From contig CANJCM010000011.1 in NCBI GenBank assembly GCA_947472765.1, forward strand, positions 1 to 64,000: a DNA stretch of 64,000 nt, given 5' to 3'. The position numbers and the translations under genes are program-made. Positions 1-8,910 of the stretch are shown here, one piece after another (position 1 is the first letter of the stretch; every line of letters starts with the position of its first letter). This stretch comes from Opitutia bacterium (lineage in GTDB: Bacteria > Verrucomicrobiota > Verrucomicrobiia > Opitutales > Opitutaceae). The notes under the pieces were generated by a model. It ran no database searches. It saw only the letters and a list, made by a program, of their open reading frames with translations, and was not told where the DNA came from.

Positions 1-508
1 ACGAAGGCACGAAGCTCACAGAGCCAATCGGCAGCTTTGGATCGGTCACTCAACACTCATCCCTCAACTCTCAACCAATCCGCCACACACGCGCATGAGG
101 CGCAGGGGGGCGGGGTCCGGCTCGGTGCCTCGGTGTCTCGGTGGTTAAAAGGCTTGGTGGCTCGAAGATCGAATGCCCGGGCTTCGTGTCTTCGTGGTTA
201 ACCGGATTGGATCCATCTGCGTAAATCTGCCGGTCATCTGCGGATGATCAGGTCCTGCGCCTCGTGTGCCTTTTGTGGCAATCGGTTTTGGATCAATCTC
301 CCAGACATTTTATCCACAGATGTCGGGCAGATTTCCACAGATTCGATCTTCCGGGAGGGCGGCACCCGGAATTTGGGGCTCAATCCGCCAACGTGGGGGT
401 TGAAACGCACGAAGACACGAAGTACACCGAGCGAATCATCGATGGCCACACGCTCTTTCATCTCGGCGGTAACTTGACCCGAACACACGCTGTGTTCATT
501 TTTTCGGC

Positions 509-733
509 ATGGAACGGAAGACGATTACCATCGATCGGGAAAGTTACACCCGGTTGGCCGCCGCCCAGCGGCCGGGAGAGACGTTTTCGCAGACGATCGA
601 TCGTCTCGCCCGGGTGAGAACCAACACCGACGCCTTAGCCCACTACCGCGAAAAGCGATCCTGGCTGAGTCCCGCGAAACTCGCCTTGATCGAGGGTGTC
701 CGCGCGGGGCGGCGTCGCTCACCCCGTCAGTGA
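509..733 (+). CDS. VapB-like antitoxin
   Basis: Small ORF (MERKTITIDRESYTRLAAAQRPGETFSQTIDRLAR) overlapping the PIN ORF by 4 nt (GTGA). Confidence 0.75.
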   Translation: MERKTITIDRESYTRLAAAQRPGETFSQTIDRLARVRTNTDALAHYREKRSWLSPAKLALIEGVRAGRRRSPRQ

Positions 734-1116
734 TCTACGATAGTACTTTCCTAATCGCGCTGGAGCGGAAAAGGACTCGCGCGGCGGCGATCAATTTCCT
801 GATGCGACACTTGGACGAGCCCGCCCGGGTGCCGGTCATCGTGCTCGGCGAACTGGCCGTGGGCTACAGTTCGTTGGAAGAACTGAGGCACAACCTTGAT
901 CCCGCCTACATCGTGGAGCCGCTGACCGAGGAAATTGCCTGGTTGGCTTCGCGCGTGCAGGAGACCCTGGCTCGCCAAGGTCGGCTGATCGGCGAAAATG
1001 ATACGTGGATTGCCGGCTTCGCACTTTATTTTCATGAACCGCTGATCTCGCGCGACACCGACTACGCCAGCGTGGTCGCGGCCGGCTTTCCCCTCGACTG
1101 GCGCCATACTTGGTAA
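730..1116 (+). CDS. PIN-domain ribonuclease toxin, VapC family
   Basis: GTG start; acidic PIN motifs MIYDSTFLIAL, ENDTWIAGFAL, RDTDYA. Confidence 0.85.
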   Translation: MIYDSTFLIALERKRTRAAAINFLMRHLDEPARVPVIVLGELAVGYSSLEELRHNLDPAYIVEPLTEEIAWLASRVQETLARQGRLIGENDTWIAGFALYFHEPLISRDTDYASVVAAGFPLDWRHTW

Positions 1117-1720
1117 GGACCGCCCAACGCCGGAGTCCCGGGCATTTTTAACCACGAAGGCACGAAGGACACAGAGTGGCGGCGCGTCGGCGAGCGACGG
1201 CCCTACAGGACGGAACAGCACCATTCCGAGTGGGGCCACCCACAGACGCGAGGACAGCGTCCGAGCGGTGCGACCCGCGCGTGCGAGGGCTGCCTGCATG
1301 ACGACGCTTCCATCCGGCAGCCCTCGGGCGCGCTGGATTGGGCTCATCTCGGTGCCTCGGTGTCTCGGTGGTAAAACTGATTGGTGGCTCGAAGATCGAA
1401 TGCCCGGAACTTCGTGACTTCGTGTCTTCGTTGTTAAACCGGTTTGGGGCCCGGCCTCGGATCGCCTCGGGTTGCCTCCGTGTTCAAACGGATTGAGGCT
1501 CGGGGATATCGGCTGAAGCGGCCCGTCGGCGAGCGACGGCCCTACAATTATCGGTGGCTATAAACAACCGCGGGATGGCCCGGTGAAATACCGGGATTCC
1601 GGTAGAGACGGGGATCGTCGTCCACGGCGGGAGGGGCCAGGGTGCGGTCACGATCTCAAGGGCGACAACGAAAACCCCACTCGTCGCGGCGCGGCTGGCC
1701 CCGGCGGGCACTCCACCACG

Positions 1721-2629
1721 ATGACCAACATCCATCATCTCGAGTTGTTTCACTATGTGGCCAGGCACAAGGGCATCTCGGCGGCGGCGCGGCAGATGCC
1801 GTACGGGGTCGGGCAGCCGGCCATCAGCGAACAGATCAAGCTGCTCGAGGAACATCTGGGCTATGCACTGTTTCAGCGCACGCCGTTCGAACTGTCCCCG
1901 CGCGGCGCGATTCTGGCCGCGCACATCGCCTCGTTTTTCGATCGCATCGAGGTCCTCGTGGATCGGCTGCGGAGTCCACACGCGACGCAGTTCCGGATCG
2001 CGGCGTCGGACTTCGTCCAACGCGAATACCTACCGGATGTCGTGGCGATGATGCAGCGCCGCGCCCCGGGCGTGGGGTTTGCGATGATGTCGGGGCCGCA
2101 GGCGCAAATTGAAGACTGGCTCCGGACGGGAGCGGTCGACTTGGCCATCGCGGCGCTGACCGAGACCCTGCCGGCGGGGGTCGAGGCGCTGCCGGTGCTG
2201 CGGTTCGCGCCCGTGCTGCTGGTGCCGAACACGAAGGAGCACCGTGCGATCAAATCGGCGGAGGACTTCTTTCGCGCCGGGGCGGCGATGGCGCCGCTGG
2301 TGTGTCCGCCCGAGACGGAGGGGGTGACGCGAGTGTTTCACCACGGGCTGAAACTCCGGGGCATCCATTGGCCGGTGGCCGTGCAGGTGAAGTCCGCGGA
2401 TGTCGTGACGCGCTACGTCGCGAGCGGCGGGAGCGTCGGTCTGAGCCTCGATTTGCCGCTGCTGGTGTCGCACCCTGGGGTGCGGGTGCTGCCGTTGAAG
2501 GGTTTTCAACCGGTGCCGTATGGCGTGGTGTGGCAGGCAGCGGCGGGTAAGCCAGCGGAGCTGTTGTCGGCGATTTTGGGGCGGGCGAGGATGTTGTGGC
2601 CGGAGGTGGAGGTGGATTCGGGGAGTTGA
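1721..2629 (+). CDS. LysR-family transcriptional regulator
   Basis: N-terminal HTH (HHLELFHYVARHKGISAAARQMPYGVGQPAISEQIKLLEEHLGYALFQRTPF) and substrate-binding domain; start trimmed to MTNIHH. Confidence 0.85.
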   Translation: MTNIHHLELFHYVARHKGISAAARQMPYGVGQPAISEQIKLLEEHLGYALFQRTPFELSPRGAILAAHIASFFDRIEVLVDRLRSPHATQFRIAASDFVQREYLPDVVAMMQRRAPGVGFAMMSGPQAQIEDWLRTGAVDLAIAALTETLPAGVEALPVLRFAPVLLVPNTKEHRAIKSAEDFFRAGAAMAPLVCPPETEGVTRVFHHGLKLRGIHWPVAVQVKSADVVTRYVASGGSVGLSLDLPLLVSHPGVRVLPLKGFQPVPYGVVWQAAAGKPAELLSAILGRARMLWPEVEVDSGS

Positions 2630-2884
2630 GGGATGGTGAAAGTTGAGAGGTGAGAGATGAGGGTTGGTGAAAGTTGAGAGTTGAGGGTTGGTGAAAGTTG
2701 AGAGTTGAGGGTTGAGAGTCGGACGCCTGAGGACGGAGGACGGAGGGCGGAGGGCGGCGGCGGAGAGAGGTGGAACTCCGAGTTGTAGGGCCGACGCTTG
2801 CCGGCGGGCCGCAGGGGCGGACGGAAATTCGTGACGAACGCGGCCCGGCGGTGAACGCCGGCCCTACATTCGAGCGCGGGCGCG

Positions 2885-2915
2885 AAAAAGCCGCCGGGGG
2901 ATCCGACCCGGCGGC
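2885..2915 (-). terminator. rho-independent-like terminator of the 2968-3531 gene
   Basis: GCCGCCGGG/CCCGGCGGC stem followed on the minus strand by TTTTT. Confidence 0.6.
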
Positions 2916-2967
2916 TCATGATTTACGGTCCCGCGTACGTCTCGCGGGACCGATGCTGGGTGGCGCG

Positions 2968-3531
2968 CTACGCGGTGAAGGGCTTCTGCAGCGTGCCGCT
3001 GTTGCCGGGACGGTCCTTGGCTTTCGCCTCGATCGTCACGGTCTCACCCGCGGGCAGCGCGGTCGTGGCAGTGTAGCGCCAGACGCCATCGGCCGACGCG
3101 GCCGCGCCCTCTTCCAGCACCAGGCCGGCGGCGGAGCGAATCACGACGGCCACGGACATCACCTGGGTGTCGTCCGTCGCGAGCACGGTCACGGGGTCAC
3201 CGATCTGGCCGCGGTAGTCGGACAGCTCGATGCCGGTGACGCGGGGACGCTTGAGGTAGTCGCTCATGGCGACGGCGAAGACCGAGGTCTTCTTCTCGAG
3301 CGCTAGCGGCTCGTAGAACGCCAACTTCACCGGGTCGCCGGCCACGGAGTTGGCAAACGCCGAGGCGAGCTTGAACCGGTTTTGCACGTCCACTTGGGCG
3401 GCGCTCGGCGGAACGTCCGGACGCGTCGGTGGACGCGAGAGGAAGGAGCTTCCGTTGCGTTTCCGCACGACGATGTCGCCGAAGCGGCCCTTGATACGGT
3501 CGAGCAATCCGTTGAGGATGAGCTTAGCCAT
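2968..3531 (-). CDS. conserved-looking hypothetical protein (MAKLILNGLLDRIKGRFGDIVVRKRNGSSFLS...)
   Basis: Good SD (AAGGAGGG) before ATG; 8-nt overlap with the upstream ORF; followed by a hairpin terminator. Confidence 0.6.
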   Translation of the reverse strand: MAKLILNGLLDRIKGRFGDIVVRKRNGSSFLSRPPTRPDVPPSAAQVDVQNRFKLASAFANSVAGDPVKLAFYEPLALEKKTSVFAVAMSDYLKRPRVTGIELSDYRGQIGDPVTVLATDDTQVMSVAVVIRSAAGLVLEEGAAASADGVWRYTATTALPAGETVTIEAKAKDRPGNSGTLQKPFTA

Positions 3532-3886
3532 GGTGGCACCCTCCTTTCGCCGGATTGGCGATTCGACCGCTGGGGAGCCGGACCCAAGGCAGGCCGTGGG
3601 GTCGGTGGCCCGCGCGGCGAGATCCTTCGGTTATCCTTCGGTAATCCTTCGGATATCCTTCGGGACCGGCGGGGCGCGAGCTGTAGCTCTCGAGCTTCAC
3701 CTTTTGAACCTCGGTGGGCGGCGGGCTGCCGCGGCGGCGGAAGAGTCCCAGGATGGGACCGAGGACCAACGACGCGATCGCGACGATGGGGTTGCGTTGG
3801 AGAGCTGAGGTGATCAGCTCCCGGCCAGCGGATTGCGCCACGGCGGTGTTGCTTTCGGACGAACGACTCGGGGAGTCGGTTTTCAT
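3524..3886 (-). CDS. small hypothetical protein with one hydrophobic segment
   Basis: MKTDSPSRSSESNTAVAQSAGRELITSALQRNPIVAIASLVLGPILGLF...; SD-like GAAAGG; translationally coupled to 2968-3531. Confidence 0.5.
   Translation of the reverse strand: MKTDSPSRSSESNTAVAQSAGRELITSALQRNPIVAIASLVLGPILGLFRRRGSPPPTEVQKVKLESYSSRPAGPEGYPKDYRRITEGSRRAGHRPHGLPWVRLPSGRIANPAKGGCHHG
3622..3665. repeat. 4 x 11-bp tandem repeat (ATCCTTCGGNN) inside a small CDS
   Basis: ATCCTTCGGTT ATCCTTCGGTA ATCCTTCGGAT ATCCTTCGGGA. Confidence 0.9.
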
Positions 3887-4320
3887 ATGATGCCTTTCGT
3901 TGTTTTGCTTCGTCTGATCCCGAAGCCCGGGAATCGGGCTCCTTCGCAGACGGGCGCAACGTACCGGAAGGCAGGGCGCGGGCGTTAATCGGTAATACCG
4001 ATGGGGGTATGGGGGGCGGCTGAGAGTTGAGAGTTGAGCGTTGAGAGACGGAATCTCCAATCCACCCGAGTGGTTTGAACACAGAGGCAATCCGAGGCGA
4101 CCCGAGGTCGGAGCTTCCAATCCCAGGCATTTTTCACCACCAAGACTCCGAGACACAGAGAGCCGGGCTGGCTCGGTGCCTCGGTGCCTCGGTGTCTCGG
4201 TGGTGAAAGCCTGGCTCCGTGAGCTTCGTGCCTTCGTGGTTCCACCCGGCTTTTTTTGTTAAGCCCGAGTAAACGTTGCGGATTTTTCCGGGCGACTCGC
4301 GTACAGTCACCGTGCGATCC

Positions 4321-5862
4321 GTGAAAGTCTCCTACCCACTTTCCCTCAAGGTCTCCGTCTGGCTGCTGCTCAATCTGCTGCTGCTCGCCGGGCTGGGCGT
4401 GGGCTTTTTGGTTTATCAGGGCGGCATTGGCTGGGATGCGCTGGTCGCGGGGACGAGTGGCACGCGGGCGCAGGCCACGGCCAACGTCATCGCCGGCGAA
4501 GCCACGGCCGCCGCCACGCCCGAGGGCGCCCAAGCCGTGCTCAATCGCTTCGGCTCCGCGTATGGCGTGGAGTTTTATCTCTTCCGCGGTGATGAAGCCC
4601 AGATTGCCGGGACCACGGTTGAACTGCCGCCCGAGGTGAAAGCGCGGATCGATCTCTGGCCCATGCGAGGCGGGTTCGGCGGCCGCGGGGAGTTTGGACC
4701 GGGTCGCGAGGGCCGGCGGCCGGGCGATTTCAAGGGACCACGGCGCGAACCACCGGAGAAGGCGAAGCGCGAGCCCGGCGACATGACGCGGCGTGAGCCG
4801 CCGCCCTTTGAGCCCGGCCCCGAGCGGATACCGGGCCGTTTCGTGATTCGCACCGGCTCGCCCACCGCTTACTGGGTCGGACTGCGTGTGCCCGTGGTCT
4901 TCGGTGAACGCGGTCGCTTTCCGATTCCCAGCGTGCTGGTGGCACGCGTCGACTCACTCTGGTCGCTGCTTCACTTCCTCGACCTGCAGACCTGGCTGCT
5001 CGCCGGCACGGGCGTGCTCGTGCTCTCCGTGCTCTTCTGGCTGCCACTGGTGCGCGGCATCACCATCGCCCTGGGTCAGCTCACGCGGGCGACCGAGGAA
5101 ATAGCGGATGGCCGGTTCGATGCGCGGGTGCCCGCCGATCGGCGCGACGAACTCGGCAAGCTCGGTGACTCCGTCAACCGGATGGCGTCGCGGCTCGATA
5201 CCCACATGAAGGGACAGAAGCGCTTTCTCGGCGACGTGGCGCATGAACTTTGTTCGCCGCTGGCCCGGCTCCAGATGGCCACCGGCATCCTCGGTGAGCG
5301 CGCTCCCGCCGAGCTGCGCGGGACGGTCGAGGATGTGCGCGACGAGGTTCAGCAGATGAGCACCCTCGTGAACGAACTGCTCGCCTTCACCAAGGCCGGC
5401 ATGCAGCGCCGCGACGTGGAACTCACCACGCTCCCGCTCGCGCCGCTGGTGCAGGACGCCATTGCGCGCGAAGGCGGCGGCGAGCGCGTGACCGTGCTCG
5501 TTCCGGCCGAGTTGCAGGTGCGCGGCGAGACCGACCTCCTGACGCGGGCCATTGGCAATCTCGTCCGCAACGCGCTGCGTTACGCCGATGCCAGCGAAGC
5601 GATTCTCGTCAGCGCCCGGCGTGAAGGCGACCGGGTGATCGTCGCCGTCGACGATCATGGCCCCGGCGTTCCGCCCGAGGCCCTCGATCGGCTCGGAGAA
5701 CCTTTCTTCCGCCCCGAAGCCGCCCGCACCCGCGAACTCGGTGGCGTCGGGCTCGGCCTCTCGATTGTCCGTAGCGCGGTCGTTTCCTGCGGGGGCGAAG
5801 TGCATTTCTCGAATCGGACACCCCGCGGCTTCCGCGCCGAGATTTCGCTGGCGTCTGGATGA
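4321..5862 (+). CDS. sensor histidine kinase (HAMP, HisKA, HATPase_c)
   Basis: DVAHELCSPLARLQ H-box, NLVRNALRYA N-box, DHGPGVP and GGVGLGLSIV G-boxes; Gly/Arg/Pro-rich sensor region; upstream in-frame start at 4276 possible. Confidence 0.9.
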   Translation: MKVSYPLSLKVSVWLLLNLLLLAGLGVGFLVYQGGIGWDALVAGTSGTRAQATANVIAGEATAAATPEGAQAVLNRFGSAYGVEFYLFRGDEAQIAGTTVELPPEVKARIDLWPMRGGFGGRGEFGPGREGRRPGDFKGPRREPPEKAKREPGDMTRREPPPFEPGPERIPGRFVIRTGSPTAYWVGLRVPVVFGERGRFPIPSVLVARVDSLWSLLHFLDLQTWLLAGTGVLVLSVLFWLPLVRGITIALGQLTRATEEIADGRFDARVPADRRDELGKLGDSVNRMASRLDTHMKGQKRFLGDVAHELCSPLARLQMATGILGERAPAELRGTVEDVRDEVQQMSTLVNELLAFTKAGMQRRDVELTTLPLAPLVQDAIAREGGGERVTVLVPAELQVRGETDLLTRAIGNLVRNALRYADASEAILVSARREGDRVIVAVDDHGPGVPPEALDRLGEPFFRPEAARTRELGGVGLGLSIVRSAVVSCGGEVHFSNRTPRGFRAEISLASG

Positions 5863-6034
5863 CAGGAGTCCGGCAGCCAGGCACCGAGCCTTTTAGACAG
5901 GATGACAGGATGGAGCAGGATTTAATTCCCGCTTCGATCCCTGTCCTCTCCGCGTGAGCCCGACTGCCCCGGCCTGGACTCCAATCCTGTCCATCCTGTC
6001 ATCCTGTCCACTAATCGGGGCCCCTCTCCTGTCC

Positions 6035-6063
6035 GCCTTTACACAGGCTTAACAATTCTCCCC
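6035..6063 (+). promoter_or_regulatory. candidate ECF-type promoter motif upstream of the ECF sigma gene
   Basis: GCCTTTACACAGGCTTAACAATTCTCCCC, nearly repeated at 7391-7418. Confidence 0.45.
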
Positions 6064-6139
6064 GCGCGCGAAACGAAGGCCTAACACGGTTCGGGCTTAC
6101 TAGCGGCGTCGCCAGCCCGGCGGCTCACCCATTCCGGCC

Positions 6140-6826
6140 ATGATTCTTCCGACGCCCGAACACGATTTGAACCGGGGGACCTCCACTCCCGAAGCCTTCG
6201 ACTCTGAGGAGCAGACGACCACGAAGTCCGGTCTCACTCCGGCCGCCCGGCGCGATCTCGCCGACCTCGTGCGCCGGGCCCACGCCGGCGACGCTGCCGC
6301 CCAGACGCTCCTCGTGCAGCGCTACACCCGCCGGATCTCTGGCTACGTCCGCTCCATCATCCATCAACCCGATGCGGTCGAGGACGTGGTGCAGACGGTC
6401 TTCATCAAAATGTTTCGCCGCCTCGGACGGCTGCGCGATCCGTCCTCGTTCGAATCATGGCTGTTCCGGCTCGCCCGCAACACGTCGGTCGACTTCATCC
6501 GCCGCCGGCGCTGCCGGCCCGTGACCGTGCCGGCCGAGGACAACGCCTTCGACATCCCGGATCCTACCGACTCCACGGCGACGAACGAAATTCTGGAGGC
6601 GCTCGCCGCCGCCCTCACGCAGGTCAGCGCCAAGGACCGCCGGCTGGTGAATCTTTTCGTCGCCGGCAACAGCTACCAGACCCTCGCCCACGACAACGGC
6701 CTGACGCTCGGCGCCGTGAAGGCGCGGCTGCATCGCATGCGCCCGTTTCTCCGCACCTTCGTCGGCGAAGCGACAGCCAGCCGCCAGCCACACGCCGACG
6801 GCGGGCGGCTGGCATTTGAGATCTGA
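6140..6826 (+). CDS. RNA polymerase sigma factor, sigma-70 family (ECF)
   Basis: Region 2 (YVRSIIHQPDAVEDVVQTVFIKMFRRLGRLRDPSSFESWLFRLARNTSVDFIRRRR) and region 4 HTH (YQTLAHDNGLTLGAVKARLHRMR). Confidence 0.9.
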   Translation: MILPTPEHDLNRGTSTPEAFDSEEQTTTKSGLTPAARRDLADLVRRAHAGDAAAQTLLVQRYTRRISGYVRSIIHQPDAVEDVVQTVFIKMFRRLGRLRDPSSFESWLFRLARNTSVDFIRRRRCRPVTVPAEDNAFDIPDPTDSTATNEILEALAAALTQVSAKDRRLVNLFVAGNSYQTLAHDNGLTLGAVKARLHRMRPFLRTFVGEATASRQPHADGGRLAFEI

Positions 6827-6842
6827 GATTTGAAATTTGAGA
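6815..6842. repeat. heptamer array TTTGAGA-TCTGAGA-TTTGAAA-TTTGAGA overlapping the ECF gene stop
   Basis: Four 7-nt units; TGA stop at 6824-6826 lies inside the array. Confidence 0.85.
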
Positions 6843-6919
6843 TCGATGCGCGGCCGGCCGTTGAACTCGGATCGTCGTCCGCTCGCCCCGTCAAAAATCA
6901 CTTTCCCGCCAATCCACGT

Positions 6920-6940
6920 TTGTCATCCATTAGATGACAA
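6920..6940. repeat. solo 21-bp palindrome TTGTCATC-N5-GATGACAA
   Basis: TTGTCATCCATTAGATGACAA. Confidence 0.85.
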
Positions 6941-7390
6941 ACACGTCGGCTGAGAGCGAAGTTCTGTCCCGTAAAGTGTAGGTGCGATGCCGCGTTCTCA
7001 GGCCCGCTTTGCTGGCGTAACGGCGGGGCGTTGGCGCTCAAGCCGGAGCCTGCAGGTTCTGGTAATTCGAGCTTTGAAATCTGAGATCTGAGATTCCAGC
7101 CCGGCCGCTTCGGCCGTCGATTCGCCTCGGATCGGCTCCTGTTCAACCGACTGGGGATTGGGCCGGGACGCGGAGTGAAGAGCCGTTCATTCGTGGCCAC
7201 TCCCGGAGCAGAAGCTGAACGACTCCACGACGGCCCCGGGTATTGGCACAGAAGACAATCCAAGGTCGAGCCAGGCCCCGCGAATCCACGTCCCTCTTCG
7301 CGCCGTCGCGACTTTGCGCTTCACGCCCGCCACCGCCCGTGGACCGGTTCTCAAATCTCAGATCTCAAATGCCGCGCCGGCGCCCGGCGC

Positions 7391-7418
7391 GGCTTTACAC
7401 AGGACTAACAATTCTCCC
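7391..7418 (+). promoter_or_regulatory. candidate ECF-type promoter motif upstream of the EF-hand gene
   Basis: GGCTTTACACAGGACTAACAATTCTCCC, near copy of 6035-6063. Confidence 0.45.
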
Positions 7419-7535
7419 GTTCCGACACACAGAATCCAAACACGCTCGGTGTTTAATCATCCCAGTTCACCACGACCTCCGTTACTCCGCCACCCCGTTG
7501 GTTGGCGGCGGATCGCCAGGGTGAACGAAGCTTCC

Positions 7536-8120
7536 ATGAATAAACTCCCTCGCTTCCTCGCGCTCAGCGCGTTTCTCGGTCTCGCCGCCATCGTCACCGC
7601 CCAACCCGGCCCGCGCGGTCGCGGTGGCCGCGGCGCGGGTGGCCCCGGCGGCCACGGCGGTCCGGGCGGTCACGGCGCTCACGGCATGCTGATCGTCAAA
7701 GTACTCGATAACGATCAGGACGGCGATCTCTCCTCGACCGAACTCGCGAACGCCTCCTCGAACCTGCTCGCCCTCGACCTCAATGCGGATGGCGCGGTCT
7801 CGACCGACGAACTCCACCCGCGCCCGGCCGACGCGCCCACGCCGCCGGCCGATCGCCCGGGCCGGCCCACCGACGCCGATCATCCGCGTCCCGTGTTTCC
7901 GCTCATGCTGGCACTCGACGCCGACAGTGACGGCGCGCTCTCGGCCAGTGAAATCGCGAACGCCACCGCGAGCCTGACCGCCCTCGACGCCAACGGCGAT
8001 GGCAAGATCTCGGCCGACGAATATCGCCCGGTGCCGCCGGAAGGCGCCCCGGCCGAGGGTGGCCGCGGTCATCGTCAAGGCCCGCCCCCGGCCCGCGACG
8101 GCACGAAGAAGGGCGCCTGA
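7536..8120 (+). CDS. secreted Gly/His-rich EF-hand protein (four EF-hand loops)
   Basis: Signal peptide; loops DNDQDGDLSSTEL, DLNADGAVSTDEL, DADSDGALSASEI, DANGDGKISADEY. Confidence 0.85.
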   Translation: MNKLPRFLALSAFLGLAAIVTAQPGPRGRGGRGAGGPGGHGGPGGHGAHGMLIVKVLDNDQDGDLSSTELANASSNLLALDLNADGAVSTDELHPRPADAPTPPADRPGRPTDADHPRPVFPLMLALDADSDGALSASEIANATASLTALDANGDGKISADEYRPVPPEGAPAEGGRGHRQGPPPARDGTKKGA

Positions 8121-8146
8121 TCCCAGATCATTCACATTCCCTCACG

Positions 8147-8178
8147 AACGCCGGTCATCCGACCGGCGTTCTTTTTTT
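8147..8178 (+). terminator. rho-independent terminator
   Basis: AACGCCGGTC-atcc-GACCGGCGTT-CTTTTTTT. Confidence 0.9.
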
Positions 8179-8229
8179 CGCCGCGCCGCTCTTACCCGAA
8201 GCGGCGCACGACGCCGCGGGCCGTCGGCT

Positions 8230-8910
8230 TTACTTCACGCGCTGCTCAATCACGACCGCGCCCTGGACGCCCGGGCCATGCACGCCCTCGATCAGGATGC
8301 CCTCGACATCGGCCGTCTTCGAGGGCCCGGTCACCCAGATCGTGCTCCGGTCCAGGCCGAGCGCCCGGATGCCCGCCGGCACATCCAGCAGAATATCCTC
8401 GCGCAGGATGACGGCGAAGTGAGCCCACGGCGCGAGCGAACTCAACCGGCTGGAAGAGATTTCGTCGGTCAGGATGATGGTGCCGGTTTCCGCGATCGCG
8501 CCTCCCGCGAGCGTGATGGAGAACTGGTAGTCGTCCAACCGCCGGGACTCAAAGTGCAGCTCCACCTTGAAATTGGGTCCGAAGTGGGCCTTGAAGGTGC
8601 GCCAAAGCGCTGGCGCGCAGTAGCCCCGCAACCAGCCTTGGGATTCCAGATAGGTGACAATGGCGGCCGGGTTCGGAAACAGCTTCGTGTTCACGCGCTG
8701 CATCCGTTCGCCGAGCACTTCCACCGGATCGCGTCCGGCCAGGACCGAGTGCTGGATTACCACCTTGGAATCGTAGAGCGGCATCAGCGCCCGGTTCGGC
8801 AGCTTTTCGAGCGCCTTGCTCACCCGGGTGAGGATCTGATCCCGGTCGCTGATGGTATAGTCGGGCCGCGGCGGCTCCCCGAATTCGAGTAACTCGGACC
8901 AGAGGCTCAT
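8230..8910 (-). CDS. lutC: lactate utilization protein C (LUD domain)
   Basis: LUD-type sequence; 4-bp overlap with lutB. Confidence 0.8.
   Translation of the reverse strand: MSLWSELLEFGEPPRPDYTISDRDQILTRVSKALEKLPNRALMPLYDSKVVIQHSVLAGRDPVEVLGERMQRVNTKLFPNPAAIVTYLESQGWLRGYCAPALWRTFKAHFGPNFKVELHFESRRLDDYQFSITLAGGAIAETGTIILTDEISSSRLSSLAPWAHFAVILREDILLDVPAGIRALGLDRSTIWVTGPSKTADVEGILIEGVHGPGVQGAVVIEQRVK

Noticed and set aside
1484-2020. 178-aa minus-strand ORF opposite lysR
   Set aside because: Antisense shadow ORF of a clear LysR regulator.
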